DNA of 64,000 nucleotides from Fictibacillus phosphorivorans (GCF_023715845.1 NZ_JAMBOR010000006.1:80022-144021); one strand, 5' to 3'; shown: positions 43,793 to 52,118, counted from the first letter of the stretch. Notes: generated by a model not told the origin, from the sequence alone. Numbers and translations: made by a program.

Positions 43793-43903
43793 TTACGGTG
43801 CGTGTTCTTTTAATTATTACACGTTCGCGGAGAATTCTCTCTTTTCGCGTAAACACATGGAGTTTCACGCAAGATCTTCATTCTTCACGCAAACCCGCAG
43901 CTC
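43793..43903 (+). repeat. Dispersed octamer-array repeat, copy B (degenerate)
   Basis: Header ACGGTGCGTGTTC...TATTACACG as in copies A and C, then four 20-bp units starting TTCGCGGA, TTCGCGTA, TTCACGCA, TTCACGCA. The octamers have drifted, but the 20-bp step is exact. Confidence 0.7.
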
Positions 43904-43999
43904 ATCCTTTAAAAAGAGCTGAAATTCTTATGAATGGGATAAAAGAAATGACAATACAAATACTAAATTCGTCAAATTTATATTGCAGGAGGTTACATT

Positions 44000-44140
44000 A
44001 TGCGAAATGAAACGGGTTTTGCAGCATTAATATTCTTTAGTATTCTGGGGCTAGTTACTTCATTTGTTTTTGGGATAATCCTAAATTCAAAGATCAACAA
44101 AATAACTGATTCTGTAGAAAAAGCTGAAAGCAAAGAATAA
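44000..44140 (+). CDS. Small single-pass membrane protein
   Basis: 46 residues. AGGAGG lies 7 bases before ATG 44000. After MRNETG comes one transmembrane helix (AALIFFSILGLVTSFVFGII), then a basic and acidic tail ending KAESKE. Not recognised. It precedes the Fur-controlled reductase gene but has a separate ribosome site and about 110 bp of spacer. Confidence 0.65.
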   Translation: MRNETGFAALIFFSILGLVTSFVFGIILNSKINKITDSVEKAESKE

Positions 44141-44208
44141 CCTTTCACGTTACGGATAAAACGCTTAATTTTCCATTGTAAAAAAGTGAGATTCATTATA
44201 TATTTAAA

Positions 44209-44223
44209 TGAGAATGATAATCA
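44209..44223 (+). promoter_or_regulatory. Fur box before ycgT-like gene
   Basis: TGAGAATGATAATCA matches the 7-1-7 Fur consensus in 12 to 13 of 14 informative positions and is 30 bp from the start codon. Confidence 0.8.
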
Positions 44224-44252
44224 CTATTGTTGCTTCCTGAGGAGGAACGCAT

Positions 44253-45305
44253 ATGGAAAACAGAGATATTTTTGATGTAACCATTATAGGCGGAGGGCCA
44301 GCAGGTCTTTATTCAGCGTTTTATAGCGGATTAAGAGAAATGAAGACAAAGATTATAGAGTTTCAGCCCCATTTGGGTGGAAAGATTCACGTATATCCTG
44401 AGAAAATGATCTGGGATGTCGGCGGGCATCCCCCACTCCCTGGAGCACAGCTTATCGAAAAGCTCGTTGAACAGGGACTAACATTCAATCCCGAAGTGGT
44501 TCTTAACGAGAAAGTGGAATCCATGACGAAGGATGAAGACGGCATTTTCATCTTAAAAGGATCAAGCGGTGAACTTCACTTTTCAAAAACAGTGATCGTT
44601 GCCGTTGGCAGCGGTATCTTGAATCCTCAACGATTGGATATTGAAGGTGCAGAAAGATTCGAAGTGTCTAACCTGAACTACACCGTAAAATCTCTTCAGC
44701 AATTTAAGGATAAAGTCGTTGTAATTTCAGGCGGTGGTAATTCTGCTATCGATTGGGCAAACGAACTGGTGCCGATCGCCAAAAAAGTCTACCTTACATA
44801 TCGAAAAGGTACGTTAGCTGGACACGAGGCTCAGGTTACCCAGCTGATGAACAGTTGCGCGGATTGTATTTTTAACACATCGATCTCGAAATTGTTTGCT
44901 TGTCCGAATCATGAGGTGATCGAGCAGATCGAGCTGACGAACCATGTGACTGGTGAAGTTTCTTACCTGCCGATCGATGAAGTCATCATCAATCATGGAT
45001 ATGAGCAGGATACATCTTTGCTTGGAAATAGCGACCTGAATATCGAACTCGCTGATAACTTTTATATTGCAGGGAACGCAAACAGTGAGACATCCGTCCC
45101 TGGACTTTATGCGGCAGGGGACATCCTGAAGCATGAAGGTAAACTGAATTTGATCGCAGGAACGTTCCAGGACGCAGCGAATGCTGTTAACAAAGCGAAG
45201 CAGTTCATTCAGCCAGACGCTCAAAACGTAGCGATGGTTTCCTCTCATAACGAAGTGTTTAAAGAGCGCAACCGTGAACTGGTGAAACAGTTGATACAAT
45301 CTTAA
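44253..45305 (+). CDS. ycgT: Ferredoxin/flavodoxin-NADP+ reductase, YcgT-like
   Basis: 350 residues. FAD-binding IIGGGPAGLYSA starts the protein, NADP-binding SGGGNSAIDWANELV lies near 158-172, and the late FAD motif YAAGDIL near 285. It lacks the CxxC of thioredoxin reductases, as expected for this type of reductase. The segment MKTKIIEFQPHLGGK and the C-terminal SSHNEVFKERN match B. subtilis YcgT. A Fur box lies upstream. It passes electrons from NADPH to flavodoxin or ferredoxin, perhaps for iron release from siderophores imported by the ABC system nearby. Confidence 0.88.
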   Translation: MENRDIFDVTIIGGGPAGLYSAFYSGLREMKTKIIEFQPHLGGKIHVYPEKMIWDVGGHPPLPGAQLIEKLVEQGLTFNPEVVLNEKVESMTKDEDGIFILKGSSGELHFSKTVIVAVGSGILNPQRLDIEGAERFEVSNLNYTVKSLQQFKDKVVVISGGGNSAIDWANELVPIAKKVYLTYRKGTLAGHEAQVTQLMNSCADCIFNTSISKLFACPNHEVIEQIELTNHVTGEVSYLPIDEVIINHGYEQDTSLLGNSDLNIELADNFYIAGNANSETSVPGLYAAGDILKHEGKLNLIAGTFQDAANAVNKAKQFIQPDAQNVAMVSSHNEVFKERNRELVKQLIQS

Positions 45306-45318
45306 TAGAAAATAGAAC

Positions 45319-45352
45319 AAACCGACCAGACAATGTTATCTGGTCGGTTTGT
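45319..45352 (+). terminator. Terminator of ycgT-like gene
   Basis: AAACCGACCAGA / TCTGGTCGGTTT stem. Confidence 0.9.
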
Positions 45353-45478
45353 CAGTTAATTGGACTCATTAGAGCGGCTTCTGTTGCCTCCTTGTAAGGC
45401 TAGGTATTACCATAATTAAATATTGTCCATAGTTACATATTAATATACGGCCGTTAATTTAGGTGCCAGACATTTTGT

Positions 45479-45652
45479 TTATCCGAATGGTTTACTCGTG
45501 ATGTAGATTAGGGCTGCCATTACTGTAACCTGGAATGCTGCCATGTATGCCTTACGTAAAGGACTTTTCCCTTTATAACCTTTTCTCCAATCGAAAAAGA
45601 TTAGAAGAAATATAAATAATGCTGCTGCTCCAAAACTACTCAGAATAGACAT
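45479..45652 (-). CDS. Small membrane protein, two helices
   Basis: 57 residues, MSILSSFGAAALFIFLLIFF, then the basic loop DWRKGYKGKSPLRKAYM, then a second helix and SKPFG. Its ribosome site is weak (GTGGTG). Unknown function; the positive loop predicts both ends outside. Confidence 0.5.
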   Translation of the reverse strand: MSILSSFGAAALFIFLLIFFDWRKGYKGKSPLRKAYMAAFQVTVMAALIYITSKPFG

Positions 45653-45671
45653 AATTTCACCACTTTATATT

Positions 45672-46510
45672 TTAATTAACCCACCATTTCTTAATGGTAA
45701 CCTTTTTGCTTTTATCAATTGTAAAGCTAACTCTTCTATGCCAAGTATAGTCATTACCAGTCTTACTTAGGTAGACGATAACTTGCTTTGTTCCACTTGA
45801 GGGTATTGGGGCGCTCACAATTCTTCCCCAAATAGGTAGCTTTTTCTCCAGTTGCCATGCGGAGGCTGCCCTTGCATAGTCTCCATAATTATGTGGTGCA
45901 GGTTGATTTAAATGATTAAAAAGTTTGGCCATATAAGGTACTTTATTTATTCCCTTAAACAACAGGTAGCTGGAGTACCTTTTGAAATGGTAGAAGTGAT
46001 TTGAGCTGTAACCTCATTAAAGTAAGTAGTAGAACCGATAATCCCTACTCTTTTCATCCCAATCCCTTCTCCCTGTTTTATTTTTCTTTCATAATATAAT
46101 GGTACATCATCTACATAGTCGTAATACAGGTCGTATGTTACACCTGGCAGCGAATGATTAACCACAATATAGACCTCTCCATCTTTCTCGTAAAGCGCGT
46201 ATTTAGACCAATCATTATTCTTTGTGTTGTAACGTAGATCAAATACAGAAACCTTTTCTAAGAACTGACTGGATGCGTAGCAATGAGTACTTACAGAGAT
46301 AGGGTCAAATCCCAAATCCAATGTACAAGGGCTGTTAATGCTCTGTACATAAACCAAAACAGTTAGGTCGTTCCACCCTTGTTTGAATTTGTAGTTCACA
46401 TTAGTTTGAGAAGAAGGTATTCCTTCGTAGAGCTTTTCTCCATTAAGGAAAATTGCAATAGGCTCTGTAGATGAAGGGATCGTAGAAAGAACCTGTTCTG
46501 GTCCTTCATA
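45672..46510 (-). pseudogene. Headless, frameshifted remnant of a larger gene
   Basis: A frame runs without any start codon from the terminator at 46521 through CDFYEGPEQVLSTIPSSTEP and a beta-rich segment NDLTVLVYVQSINSPCTLDL to TAG-side position 45947. It then shifts one frame and continues as KGINKVPYMAKLFNHLNQPA to 45672, ending TIKKWWVN. The pieces look like one beta-rich protein that lost its 5' end and gained a frameshift; a GTG at 46399 and a TTG at 45962 open the two frames but lack ribosome sites. Origin could be phage or surface protein; not identified. Confidence 0.5.
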
Positions 46511-46520
46511 GAAGTCACAT

Positions 46521-46550
46521 AAAAAAAGCTGCCCAGCTATGGACAGCTTA
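46521..46550 (-). terminator. Terminator after the permease genes
   Basis: On the minus strand AAGCTGTCC...GGGCAGCTT then seven T, just after the stop at 46566. Confidence 0.8.
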
Positions 46551-46565
46551 GAGTACGTTTCATGT

Positions 46566-47573
46566 TTATTTTTTTGCTAAGAGATACATAAAATACGGTG
46601 CTCCGATAATCGTTACAATGATTCCTGCTGGAATACCGCTCGGATCGAGGACGACTCTTCCTATCGTGTCCGCTGTTAGGAGCAAGATTCCTCCTATCAA
46701 TGCAGCGACAGGCAAGAATGCTTGATGTCGCGGACCTACGAGTGACCTTGCGATGTGAGGCGCCATCAGTCCCACAAAACCGATACCTCCACTCACCGCA
46801 ACAGATGCAGATGCTAGGGCAACCGCGATCATGATCAGAACGATTCGCTCCCGCCCAACATTCACTCCAACACCAATTGAAACATTCTCATGCAGATTCA
46901 ACGTATTGAGCGCATTGGATTTAAAAATGGTGATCGGGATCAAAATTAAGATCCATGGCAGCAATGAAAGAACGAACGTCCAATCATCGCCCCATATTCT
47001 TCCCGCTATCCAGTTTGCCATAAAGGCGTAATCTTCCATATCTAATCGTGTTGATAAGGTTAATGTTGCTCCGTATAATGCGGCGGCCAGCCCGACCCCG
47101 ACGAGTACAAGCCTCGTTGGTTCGACTCCTTCGCCTTTTATGTAAGACATGATGTAGATAACAGCCGCTGTTGCCATACCGCCTGCAAGTGCAAAAAGCG
47201 GCAGCACATATAAGAAGCTAGATGACTCAACTGTGAAGAACATGATATAAACCACGACCATCAAACCAGCACCGGCATTGATTCCTAGAATACCAGGGTC
47301 AGAAAGCGGGTTTTTCGTCAAACTTTGCAGGATGGCACCAGACACAGCGAGTCCCATCCCAGCTAAGATGGCTACAAATATTCTCGGAAGTCGAAACTCA
47401 AACAAAATCAAGTTTTCTCGAGGTGTCCCCTGCCCGATTACCGTTCGAAATAGTTCAGCAGGCGAAAGTGAGGCAAAACCCGTTGCGACACTTATTACAA
47501 AAACGACTAAAAGCAATAGGATCGATATGAGCGTTGTCAGTCTAATTCTCTTTATTTGAGCAGGGTTCATCAT
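46566..47573 (-). CDS. FecCD-type siderophore ABC permease 2
   Basis: 335 residues, about ten helices. The FecCD hallmarks are clear: TKNPLADPGILGINAGAGL-type segment as LTKNPLSDPGILGINAG near 88 and GGIGFVGLMAPHIAR near 264, the loop that meets the ATPase. Its start overlaps the stop of the first permease by four bases (ATGA), so the two are translationally coupled and probably form a heterodimer. It carries ferric siderophores with the lipoprotein and ATPase encoded upstream. Confidence 0.92.
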   Translation of the reverse strand: MMNPAQIKRIRLTTLISILLLLVVFVISVATGFASLSPAELFRTVIGQGTPRENLILFEFRLPRIFVAILAGMGLAVSGAILQSLTKNPLSDPGILGINAGAGLMVVVYIMFFTVESSSFLYVLPLFALAGGMATAAVIYIMSYIKGEGVEPTRLVLVGVGLAAALYGATLTLSTRLDMEDYAFMANWIAGRIWGDDWTFVLSLLPWILILIPITIFKSNALNTLNLHENVSIGVGVNVGRERIVLIMIAVALASASVAVSGGIGFVGLMAPHIARSLVGPRHQAFLPVAALIGGILLLTADTIGRVVLDPSGIPAGIIVTIIGAPYFMYLLAKK

Positions 47574-48613
47574 GACAGTTTTCTTCCTCCTTTTCTAGCA
47601 AGGTAAAGGAAGAAAGGAACACCGACCATAGCTACTACAGCACCAACTGGCGTCTCATAAGGGGCGTTAACCGTACGAGCGAACGTATCAGCGAGTACCA
47701 TCAGGACACTTCCAAACATAGCTGAACAAGGGATGATCCAACGATAATCGGTACCTACCAAGAATCGGACAATATGCGGAACCATCAATCCGACAAAGGC
47801 GATGGCGCCGACAAGTGATACAGCAGCGCCAGCTAAGATCAGAACAATCGTCATGAGGACGACTTTTGTGAGCAATGTGCGCTGTCCAAGTCCTCTTGCG
47901 ACCTCTTCACCAAAACTTAAGATGGTGAGCTGTCTGGAAAACATCACGGCTATCAAGATTCCCGCGATGACGACCGGCACGATCAGCTTCAGCTGTGTCC
48001 AGTTTGTTCCCGAAACACCGCCCGCTGTCCAGAATGCCAAGTCTTGTGAGAGTTTAAAATAAAGCGCGATTCCCTCTCCTAATGAAGAAAGGAGTGCAGA
48101 AACAGCTGCACCGGCTAAAGTGATACGGATGGGAGTAAGTCCTCCTCTACTCATCGAGCCTAATCCGAACACCATGCCTGCACCGATCCCTGCACCAATA
48201 AAGGAAATGAGCATCACGGTAAAATAGTTTGCATCCGTATTAAAAGCAAACACACAGGCAAGAGCTAAACTCGCACCTGCGTTCAGACCAAGTAACCCAG
48301 GGTCTGCAAGCGGATTTCGCGTCATTCCCTGCATAATCGCACCACTTACCGCAAACGCCGCACCGACGACCGCAGCCCCAAGTTCCCTCGGTAATCGGAG
48401 GCTCATGATGATACGATCAGCTTCCCTGCTAGGGTCATAGTTTAAGACCGCGTTCCAGACTGACGGAAAATTGATCTTGGCAGCTCCTACTGAAATCGCC
48501 AAACCCATACTCCCCAACAAGAGAATGAATCCAAAGAGCAGGATCACTAAACCAACGGCAGGCCTTGAATATACTTTATTATCTTTTATAAGCTTCGTCT
48601 TCTTTTTGAACAT
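47570..48613 (-). CDS. FecCD-type siderophore ABC permease 1
   Basis: 347 residues with the same fold: MTRNPLADPGLLGLNAGASL near 108 and GAIAFVGLMVPHIVRFLVG near 270. An N-terminal basic tail precedes the first helix. Overlaps the second permease by four bases. Between this gene and the binding-protein gene lies a Bacillus-type repeat (48661-48786), which may separate two transcripts or may have inserted into the operon. Confidence 0.92.
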   Translation of the reverse strand: MFKKKTKLIKDNKVYSRPAVGLVILLFGFILLLGSMGLAISVGAAKINFPSVWNAVLNYDPSREADRIIMSLRLPRELGAAVVGAAFAVSGAIMQGMTRNPLADPGLLGLNAGASLALACVFAFNTDANYFTVMLISFIGAGIGAGMVFGLGSMSRGGLTPIRITLAGAAVSALLSSLGEGIALYFKLSQDLAFWTAGGVSGTNWTQLKLIVPVVIAGILIAVMFSRQLTILSFGEEVARGLGQRTLLTKVVLMTIVLILAGAAVSLVGAIAFVGLMVPHIVRFLVGTDYRWIIPCSAMFGSVLMVLADTFARTVNAPYETPVGAVVAMVGVPFFLYLARKGGRKLS

Positions 48614-48660
48614 GGCCTATTTTCCTTTTTCAGGCTTTTGTAATTTCTTTACGAGGATGA

Positions 48661-48786
48661 TTGATTTCCGTTCCAGATACTCGTTTTCCGCGGGGCGTGC
48701 GGTGAGCCTCCTGCCGCTTTGCGCCATTAGGAGTCTCACCTGTCCCACTCGTCCCGCTGGAGTCTCGCATCTTCCACTCCAATCAG
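48661..48786 (-). repeat. Bacillaceae intergenic repeat of about 126 bp
   Basis: On the minus strand it begins TGATTGGAGTGGAAGATGCG, contains GAGACTCC and GAGGCTCACCGCACGCC, and ends CTGGAACGGAAATCAA. This pattern is a widespread intergenic repeat of Bacillus relatives. The inner GAGACTCC...GGAGTCTC parts can fold. It lies between the siderophore lipoprotein and permease genes. Confidence 0.8.
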
Positions 48787-48817
48787 TATTCAAGAAGATA
48801 AAAGTAAAATCAACCCA

Positions 48818-49762
48818 TTATTTCTTTTTTGTAAGTTCTTTTACGATGAAATCTAGTTCTTTTTCTAATGAGATCGGGTCATTGAAATAGAAGGACTCTG
48901 AATCGAACTTAACAACGTTTCCGTTCTTAACAGCCGGAAGCTCTTTCCAAACATCTGATTCCATGAATGAGTTATCTGGATTACCTGTACCTGTTCCAAC
49001 AAAAATGTAGTCTCCTGCATAAGTCGGAATCGTTTCAGTTGAGATCGCTTTCCATCCTGGTCCGAATACATCTTCTTCTAGTTTCTTAGGTGCTTTTAGT
49101 CCAAGAGCTTGATAGATGACTTCTGTTCCACGGCCCCAGTTCTTCCCGTAAACATACATGTCTTTTCCGAATGCTTCTAATACCATGAACGTTTTATCTT
49201 CACCGATCGCGCCTTTTACTTTTTTGCTAGCTTCTGCTGCTTTCTTTTCCCACTCTTCGACCCATGCTTTTGCTTCTTTTTCTTTACCAACGATCTTACC
49301 GATCTCAACATGCTGTTCCATATAGTTGTACTTGTCATATGTCAGTGTAGCAGTTGGAGCGATTTCTTCATACTTCTTAATGTTTTTGTCGTCAGAATAC
49401 GTAATGATTAGATCTGGGTTAAGCTCTAGAAGTTTTTCATATGAATCTGCTGTAACCACTTCTGCTTTGTCCAGTTTGTTTCCATAAAACTTGTTTTGTT
49501 TCGGATATTCGTTTACTGCAATTGGTGTGATTCCTAAGTCTAGCAAGTTACCAGCGTAAGTTGCTGCAAGCACAGCTACACGTTTTGGTTCAGCTGGCAC
49601 TTTTACATCGCCTTTTTCACCTTTATAGATTCTTGTTTCTTTCTTAGCATCTTTCTCGCCTGAGCTTGCGCCTTCTTCTGATTTATTTCCACATGCAGCT
49701 AGTGCGAATACAAGCAGCATGGTCATAACGATTACGAATAATTGTTTTGTATGTTTCTTCAT
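48818..49762 (-). CDS. Ferric siderophore-binding lipoprotein (FhuD-like)
   Basis: 314 residues from ATG 49762 (GGGGGATAAC upstream; earlier in-frame ATGs have no ribosome site and would cover the Fur box). Lipobox LAAC, then a periplasmic-binding fold with a single long helix: KRVAVLAATYAGNLLDLGIT, PDLIITYSD and EDVFGPGWKAIS. The C-terminal end SFYFNDPISLEKELDFIVKE matches FhuD of Bacillus, which binds ferric hydroxamates. Preceded by a Fur box at 49789. Confidence 0.9.
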   Translation of the reverse strand: MKKHTKQLFVIVMTMLLVFALAACGNKSEEGASSGEKDAKKETRIYKGEKGDVKVPAEPKRVAVLAATYAGNLLDLGITPIAVNEYPKQNKFYGNKLDKAEVVTADSYEKLLELNPDLIITYSDDKNIKKYEEIAPTATLTYDKYNYMEQHVEIGKIVGKEKEAKAWVEEWEKKAAEASKKVKGAIGEDKTFMVLEAFGKDMYVYGKNWGRGTEVIYQALGLKAPKKLEEDVFGPGWKAISTETIPTYAGDYIFVGTGTGNPDNSFMESDVWKELPAVKNGNVVKFDSESFYFNDPISLEKELDFIVKELTKKK

Positions 49763-49788
49763 TTTGTTATCCCCCATATATACGATAA

Positions 49789-49803
49789 TAAAAATCATTC
49801 TCA
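49789..49803 (-). promoter_or_regulatory. Fur box before the lipoprotein gene
   Basis: On the minus strand TGAGAATGATTTTTA: a strong left half and a weaker right half of the 7-1-7 Fur site, 27 bp before the lipoprotein start. Confidence 0.6.
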
Positions 49804-49831
49804 ATTAACTGTAAAAAAGAAAGGCGATCGA

Positions 49832-50644
49832 TTACGCCAAGTTCTCAACTAGCTTAACATTCTTGATAAGATCATACGTCAGACAAACAGGTTTTCTCGT
49901 TCTTGGATCGATCCCGATCTCTGCATCGATATTGAAAACATTTCGAAGCACTGAACGCGTCATCACTTCTTCAGCTGTTCCCTCTTTTAAAATAGAACCG
50001 TCTTTCATCGCAACCATGTGGTGAGCAAACCTTGCCGCATGGTTCAAATCATGAATCACCATGACGATCGTACGTTTCTCACTGAGGTTCAATTGATGCA
50101 ACAGCTCTAGCACTTCTAATTGATGAGACAGATCCAAGTATGTGGTCGGCTCATCGAGTAAAATAATATCTGTTTCTTGTGCTAATGCCATCGCGATCCA
50201 GACACGCTGGCGCTGACCACCTGATAATGCATCAACCGGTCGGTCCTTAAACTCGGAAACACCGGTCACGTGAAGAGCCCAGTCGATCACTTCAAAATCT
50301 TTCTTCGATAGTTTTCCGAATCCTTTTTGGTAAGGAAATCTTCCGTAAGAAACAAGTTCTCCTACTGTAAGTCCTTCTGGTGAATCTGGCGATTGTGGAA
50401 GGATTGCCATCTTTTGTGCGATTTTCTTTGTTGACTCCTTGCTCACAGCTTTACCATCTAAATATACGGCGCCTGCCTTCGGAGTCAAAATGCGCGACAA
50501 CGTTTTCAAAACTGTTGATTTTCCGCAGCCGTTCGGTCCAATGATCGTCGTGATCTTTCCATCCGGAATGGAAATGTTGAGATCTTTTACAATGTCCCTT
50601 TCACCATAGGCAATATGTAAGTGTTCCGCATTCAGTCTGGACAT
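49832..50644 (-). CDS. Siderophore ABC transporter ATPase (FecE/FhuC-like)
   Basis: 270 residues from ATG 50644 (AAGGAGGGCGTCAAC upstream). Walker A GPNGCGKST near 36-44, signature LSGGQRQRVWIAMALAQ near 137-153, Walker B IILLDEPTTYLD near 157-168, and the switch His in VIHDLNH. Powers import of ferric siderophores with the neighbouring lipoprotein and permeases. The C-terminal DPRTRKPVCLTYDLI is typical of Bacillus YusV/FhuC proteins. A near-perfect Fur box lies upstream. Confidence 0.93.
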   Translation of the reverse strand: MSRLNAEHLHIAYGERDIVKDLNISIPDGKITTIIGPNGCGKSTVLKTLSRILTPKAGAVYLDGKAVSKESTKKIAQKMAILPQSPDSPEGLTVGELVSYGRFPYQKGFGKLSKKDFEVIDWALHVTGVSEFKDRPVDALSGGQRQRVWIAMALAQETDIILLDEPTTYLDLSHQLEVLELLHQLNLSEKRTIVMVIHDLNHAARFAHHMVAMKDGSILKEGTAEEVMTRSVLRNVFNIDAEIGIDPRTRKPVCLTYDLIKNVKLVENLA

Positions 50645-50690
50645 GTTGACGCCCTCCTTTTGTGCTGGTTGTTGATCTATATCAATCAAT

Positions 50691-50705
50691 TGAAAATGAT
50701 TATCA
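50691..50705 (-). promoter_or_regulatory. Fur box before the ATPase gene
   Basis: TGAAAATGATTATCA, 13 of 14 informative positions of the 7-1-7 Fur site, about 47 bp before the start. Confidence 0.85.
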
Positions 50706-50789
50706 ATCTCGTAGTTATTTTATTGGAATGCAGGAAGTGTGTCAATAAGAATTCTGAAGTTTTCACAAAGTTGTTTAAATTTTTCGTTT

Positions 50790-50960
50790 ATACGGTACGT
50801 GTTTTTTTATTTATTACACGTTCGCTCAAGAATCCCGATCTTCGCTCAGAATTTCTCTTGTACGCTCAAAACAGGTCTCGTTTCGCTCAAAATCTTGTCG
50901 CTACGCTCAAAGTGCCCCTCTTTTCGCTCAAACATCTCTCTTCCACCTGAAAAAACTCTT
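50790..50960 (+). repeat. Dispersed octamer-array repeat, copy C
   Basis: Header ACGGTACGTGTT...TATTACACG (50792-50820, stem ACGTGT/ACACGT), then six units of 18-21 bp beginning TTCGCTCA, TTCGCTCA, TACGCTCA, TTCGCTCA, TACGCTCA, TTCGCTCA (50821-50940). A tail of poorly conserved TTC-starting pieces follows. Divergent from the Fur-controlled ATPase gene. Confidence 0.85.
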
Positions 50961-50987
50961 TTAAACAGCAAAAAATCCTTCAAACAA

Positions 50988-51042
50988 CAAAAAAAATTGA
51001 CACCAAAAGCGCATGGTTTCGCTTCTGGGTCAATTTTTCACA
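50988..51042 (-). terminator. Terminator of the ferritin-cupin gene
   Basis: On the minus strand AAAAATTGACCC pairs with GGTGTCAATTTTT, with an inner AGCG/CGCT pairing and a T-run. Confidence 0.8.
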
Positions 51043-51071
51043 GGAATCGGATAAAATTCAATGAATTTTTT

Positions 51072-51917
51072 CTATTTCTGTCTTTCTGCAGCCATCGCTT
51101 CTGCTTTTGTTCGGTGAACGGTTCCAAACGGGTGCTCAGGCGGAGCATAGATCGAGTACAGTTTGAGTGGCTTGTTACCTGTATTGATGACATTGTGCCA
51201 CTTACCGGCCGGAACCATGATAGCAAAGTCGTCATACGCTTGAACGACAAAGTTCAATTGATCTTGGGAATCACCCATCTGCACCAACCCTTCACCTTCC
51301 TCGATCCTTAAAAACTGATCTGTGGTCGGATGCCGTTCTAATCCGATGTCTTCTCCCACACCGATGCTCATTAAGGTTACTTGAAGATGTTTCCCCGTCC
51401 ATAAAGCCGTTCGGAATGTATTGTTTATTTTTGTTGCTTCTTCAATATTAATGACCAACGGCTTTTTACCATAATCTCGAATTTCACTAGGGGTGTCTCG
51501 GTATAACGATTCCATGCGAACGGCACTTTCATTTTTCTCAGCAGCAGCTTGCATAAAAAGCTGCTGTATAAATGGATTCTCATCGCGCTGACAATAGTTC
51601 TGATAAGTATGGGACCCTTCGAGTTCCAACTCATAAGCCCTTTTCAATCCATCTTTGTAATTGTAAAAGGCGACAGGATCTACATGAAATTCTGGTTGTA
51701 GTCCCGTAAGTGAGGTATACATTTGTTGAAAGTACTGCAAATGATTTTGCTTCGCTTCAAGTACGTTCAGAATATGCTGCCTATGCTCCTCATTAGGCGC
51801 CGTTTGTACTAGCCTCTGGTATAAATCAACCGCTGTAGCTTCTTTTTGAATACCTGCTAATAAAGAATCTGCCTGTGACTGGTCAATTCGGTTGTAAGAG
51901 TGATACACGTTGCTCAT
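51072..51917 (-). CDS. Ferritin-like domain fused to a cupin domain
   Basis: About 281 residues. The N-terminal half (to about 145) is a ferritin-like helical pair of pairs: GIQKEATAVDLYQRLVQTAP, HILNVLEAKQNHLQYFQQMY, YELELEGSHTYQNY and FMQAAAEKNESAVRMESLY, with Glu and His at metal positions. The C-terminal half is a single cupin: RTALWTGKHLQVTLMSIGVG, GLERHPTTDQFLRIEEGEG and VPAGKWHNVINTG, which supply the metal ligands. The cupin alone is a common small protein; joined to a ferritin-like unit it suggests iron or oxidative stress chemistry. The start is uncertain: ATG 51917 is very close to GAAGGGA, and GTG 51908 is spaced better. Confidence 0.8.
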   Translation of the reverse strand: MSNVYHSYNRIDQSQADSLLAGIQKEATAVDLYQRLVQTAPNEEHRQHILNVLEAKQNHLQYFQQMYTSLTGLQPEFHVDPVAFYNYKDGLKRAYELELEGSHTYQNYCQRDENPFIQQLFMQAAAEKNESAVRMESLYRDTPSEIRDYGKKPLVINIEEATKINNTFRTALWTGKHLQVTLMSIGVGEDIGLERHPTTDQFLRIEEGEGLVQMGDSQDQLNFVVQAYDDFAIMVPAGKWHNVINTGNKPLKLYSIYAPPEHPFGTVHRTKAEAMAAERQK

Positions 51918-51995
51918 TCCCTTCAAAGACTTATCAGATTATCATATGCCTATGTCTAAAGAAGGTGCCCACTTCTCATTCAGTTTAAAACGTGA

Positions 51996-52118
51996 TATAC
52001 TTGTCGAGCGATGAGCTAATTGCATAAGACGAGATTGACGCGCCTTTATGGCAATGCACAAATGTGGAGTGCTGTCTCTCGCCGCAATACGCATAAAAGA
52101 CGTCCTGTTGGACGTCTC
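51996..52118 (+). ncRNA. Candidate small structured RNA with own promoter and terminator
   Basis: Extended -10 promoter TGATATACT (51994-52001) predicts a start near 52008. The RNA can fold with ATTGC (52019-52023) pairing GCAAT (52084-52088), CGAGA-TT-GAC (52030-52039) pairing GTC-TCTCG (52074-52081), and two small inner hairpins (GCC/GGC and GCAC/GTGC). It ends in the hairpin AGACGTCC-TGTT-GGACGTCT, whose T-run is now beyond the IS. No open frame. No known family recognised. Confidence 0.4.
52099..52118 (+). repeat. Target duplication, left copy
   Basis: AGACGTCCTGTTGGACGTCT, an exact copy of 53639-53658. It is itself a hairpin (8-bp stem, TGTT loop). Confidence 0.9.

Noticed and set aside
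48661..48786. Riboswitch between siderophore genes
   Set aside because: It matches a common Bacillaceae intergenic repeat rather than a known riboswitch.
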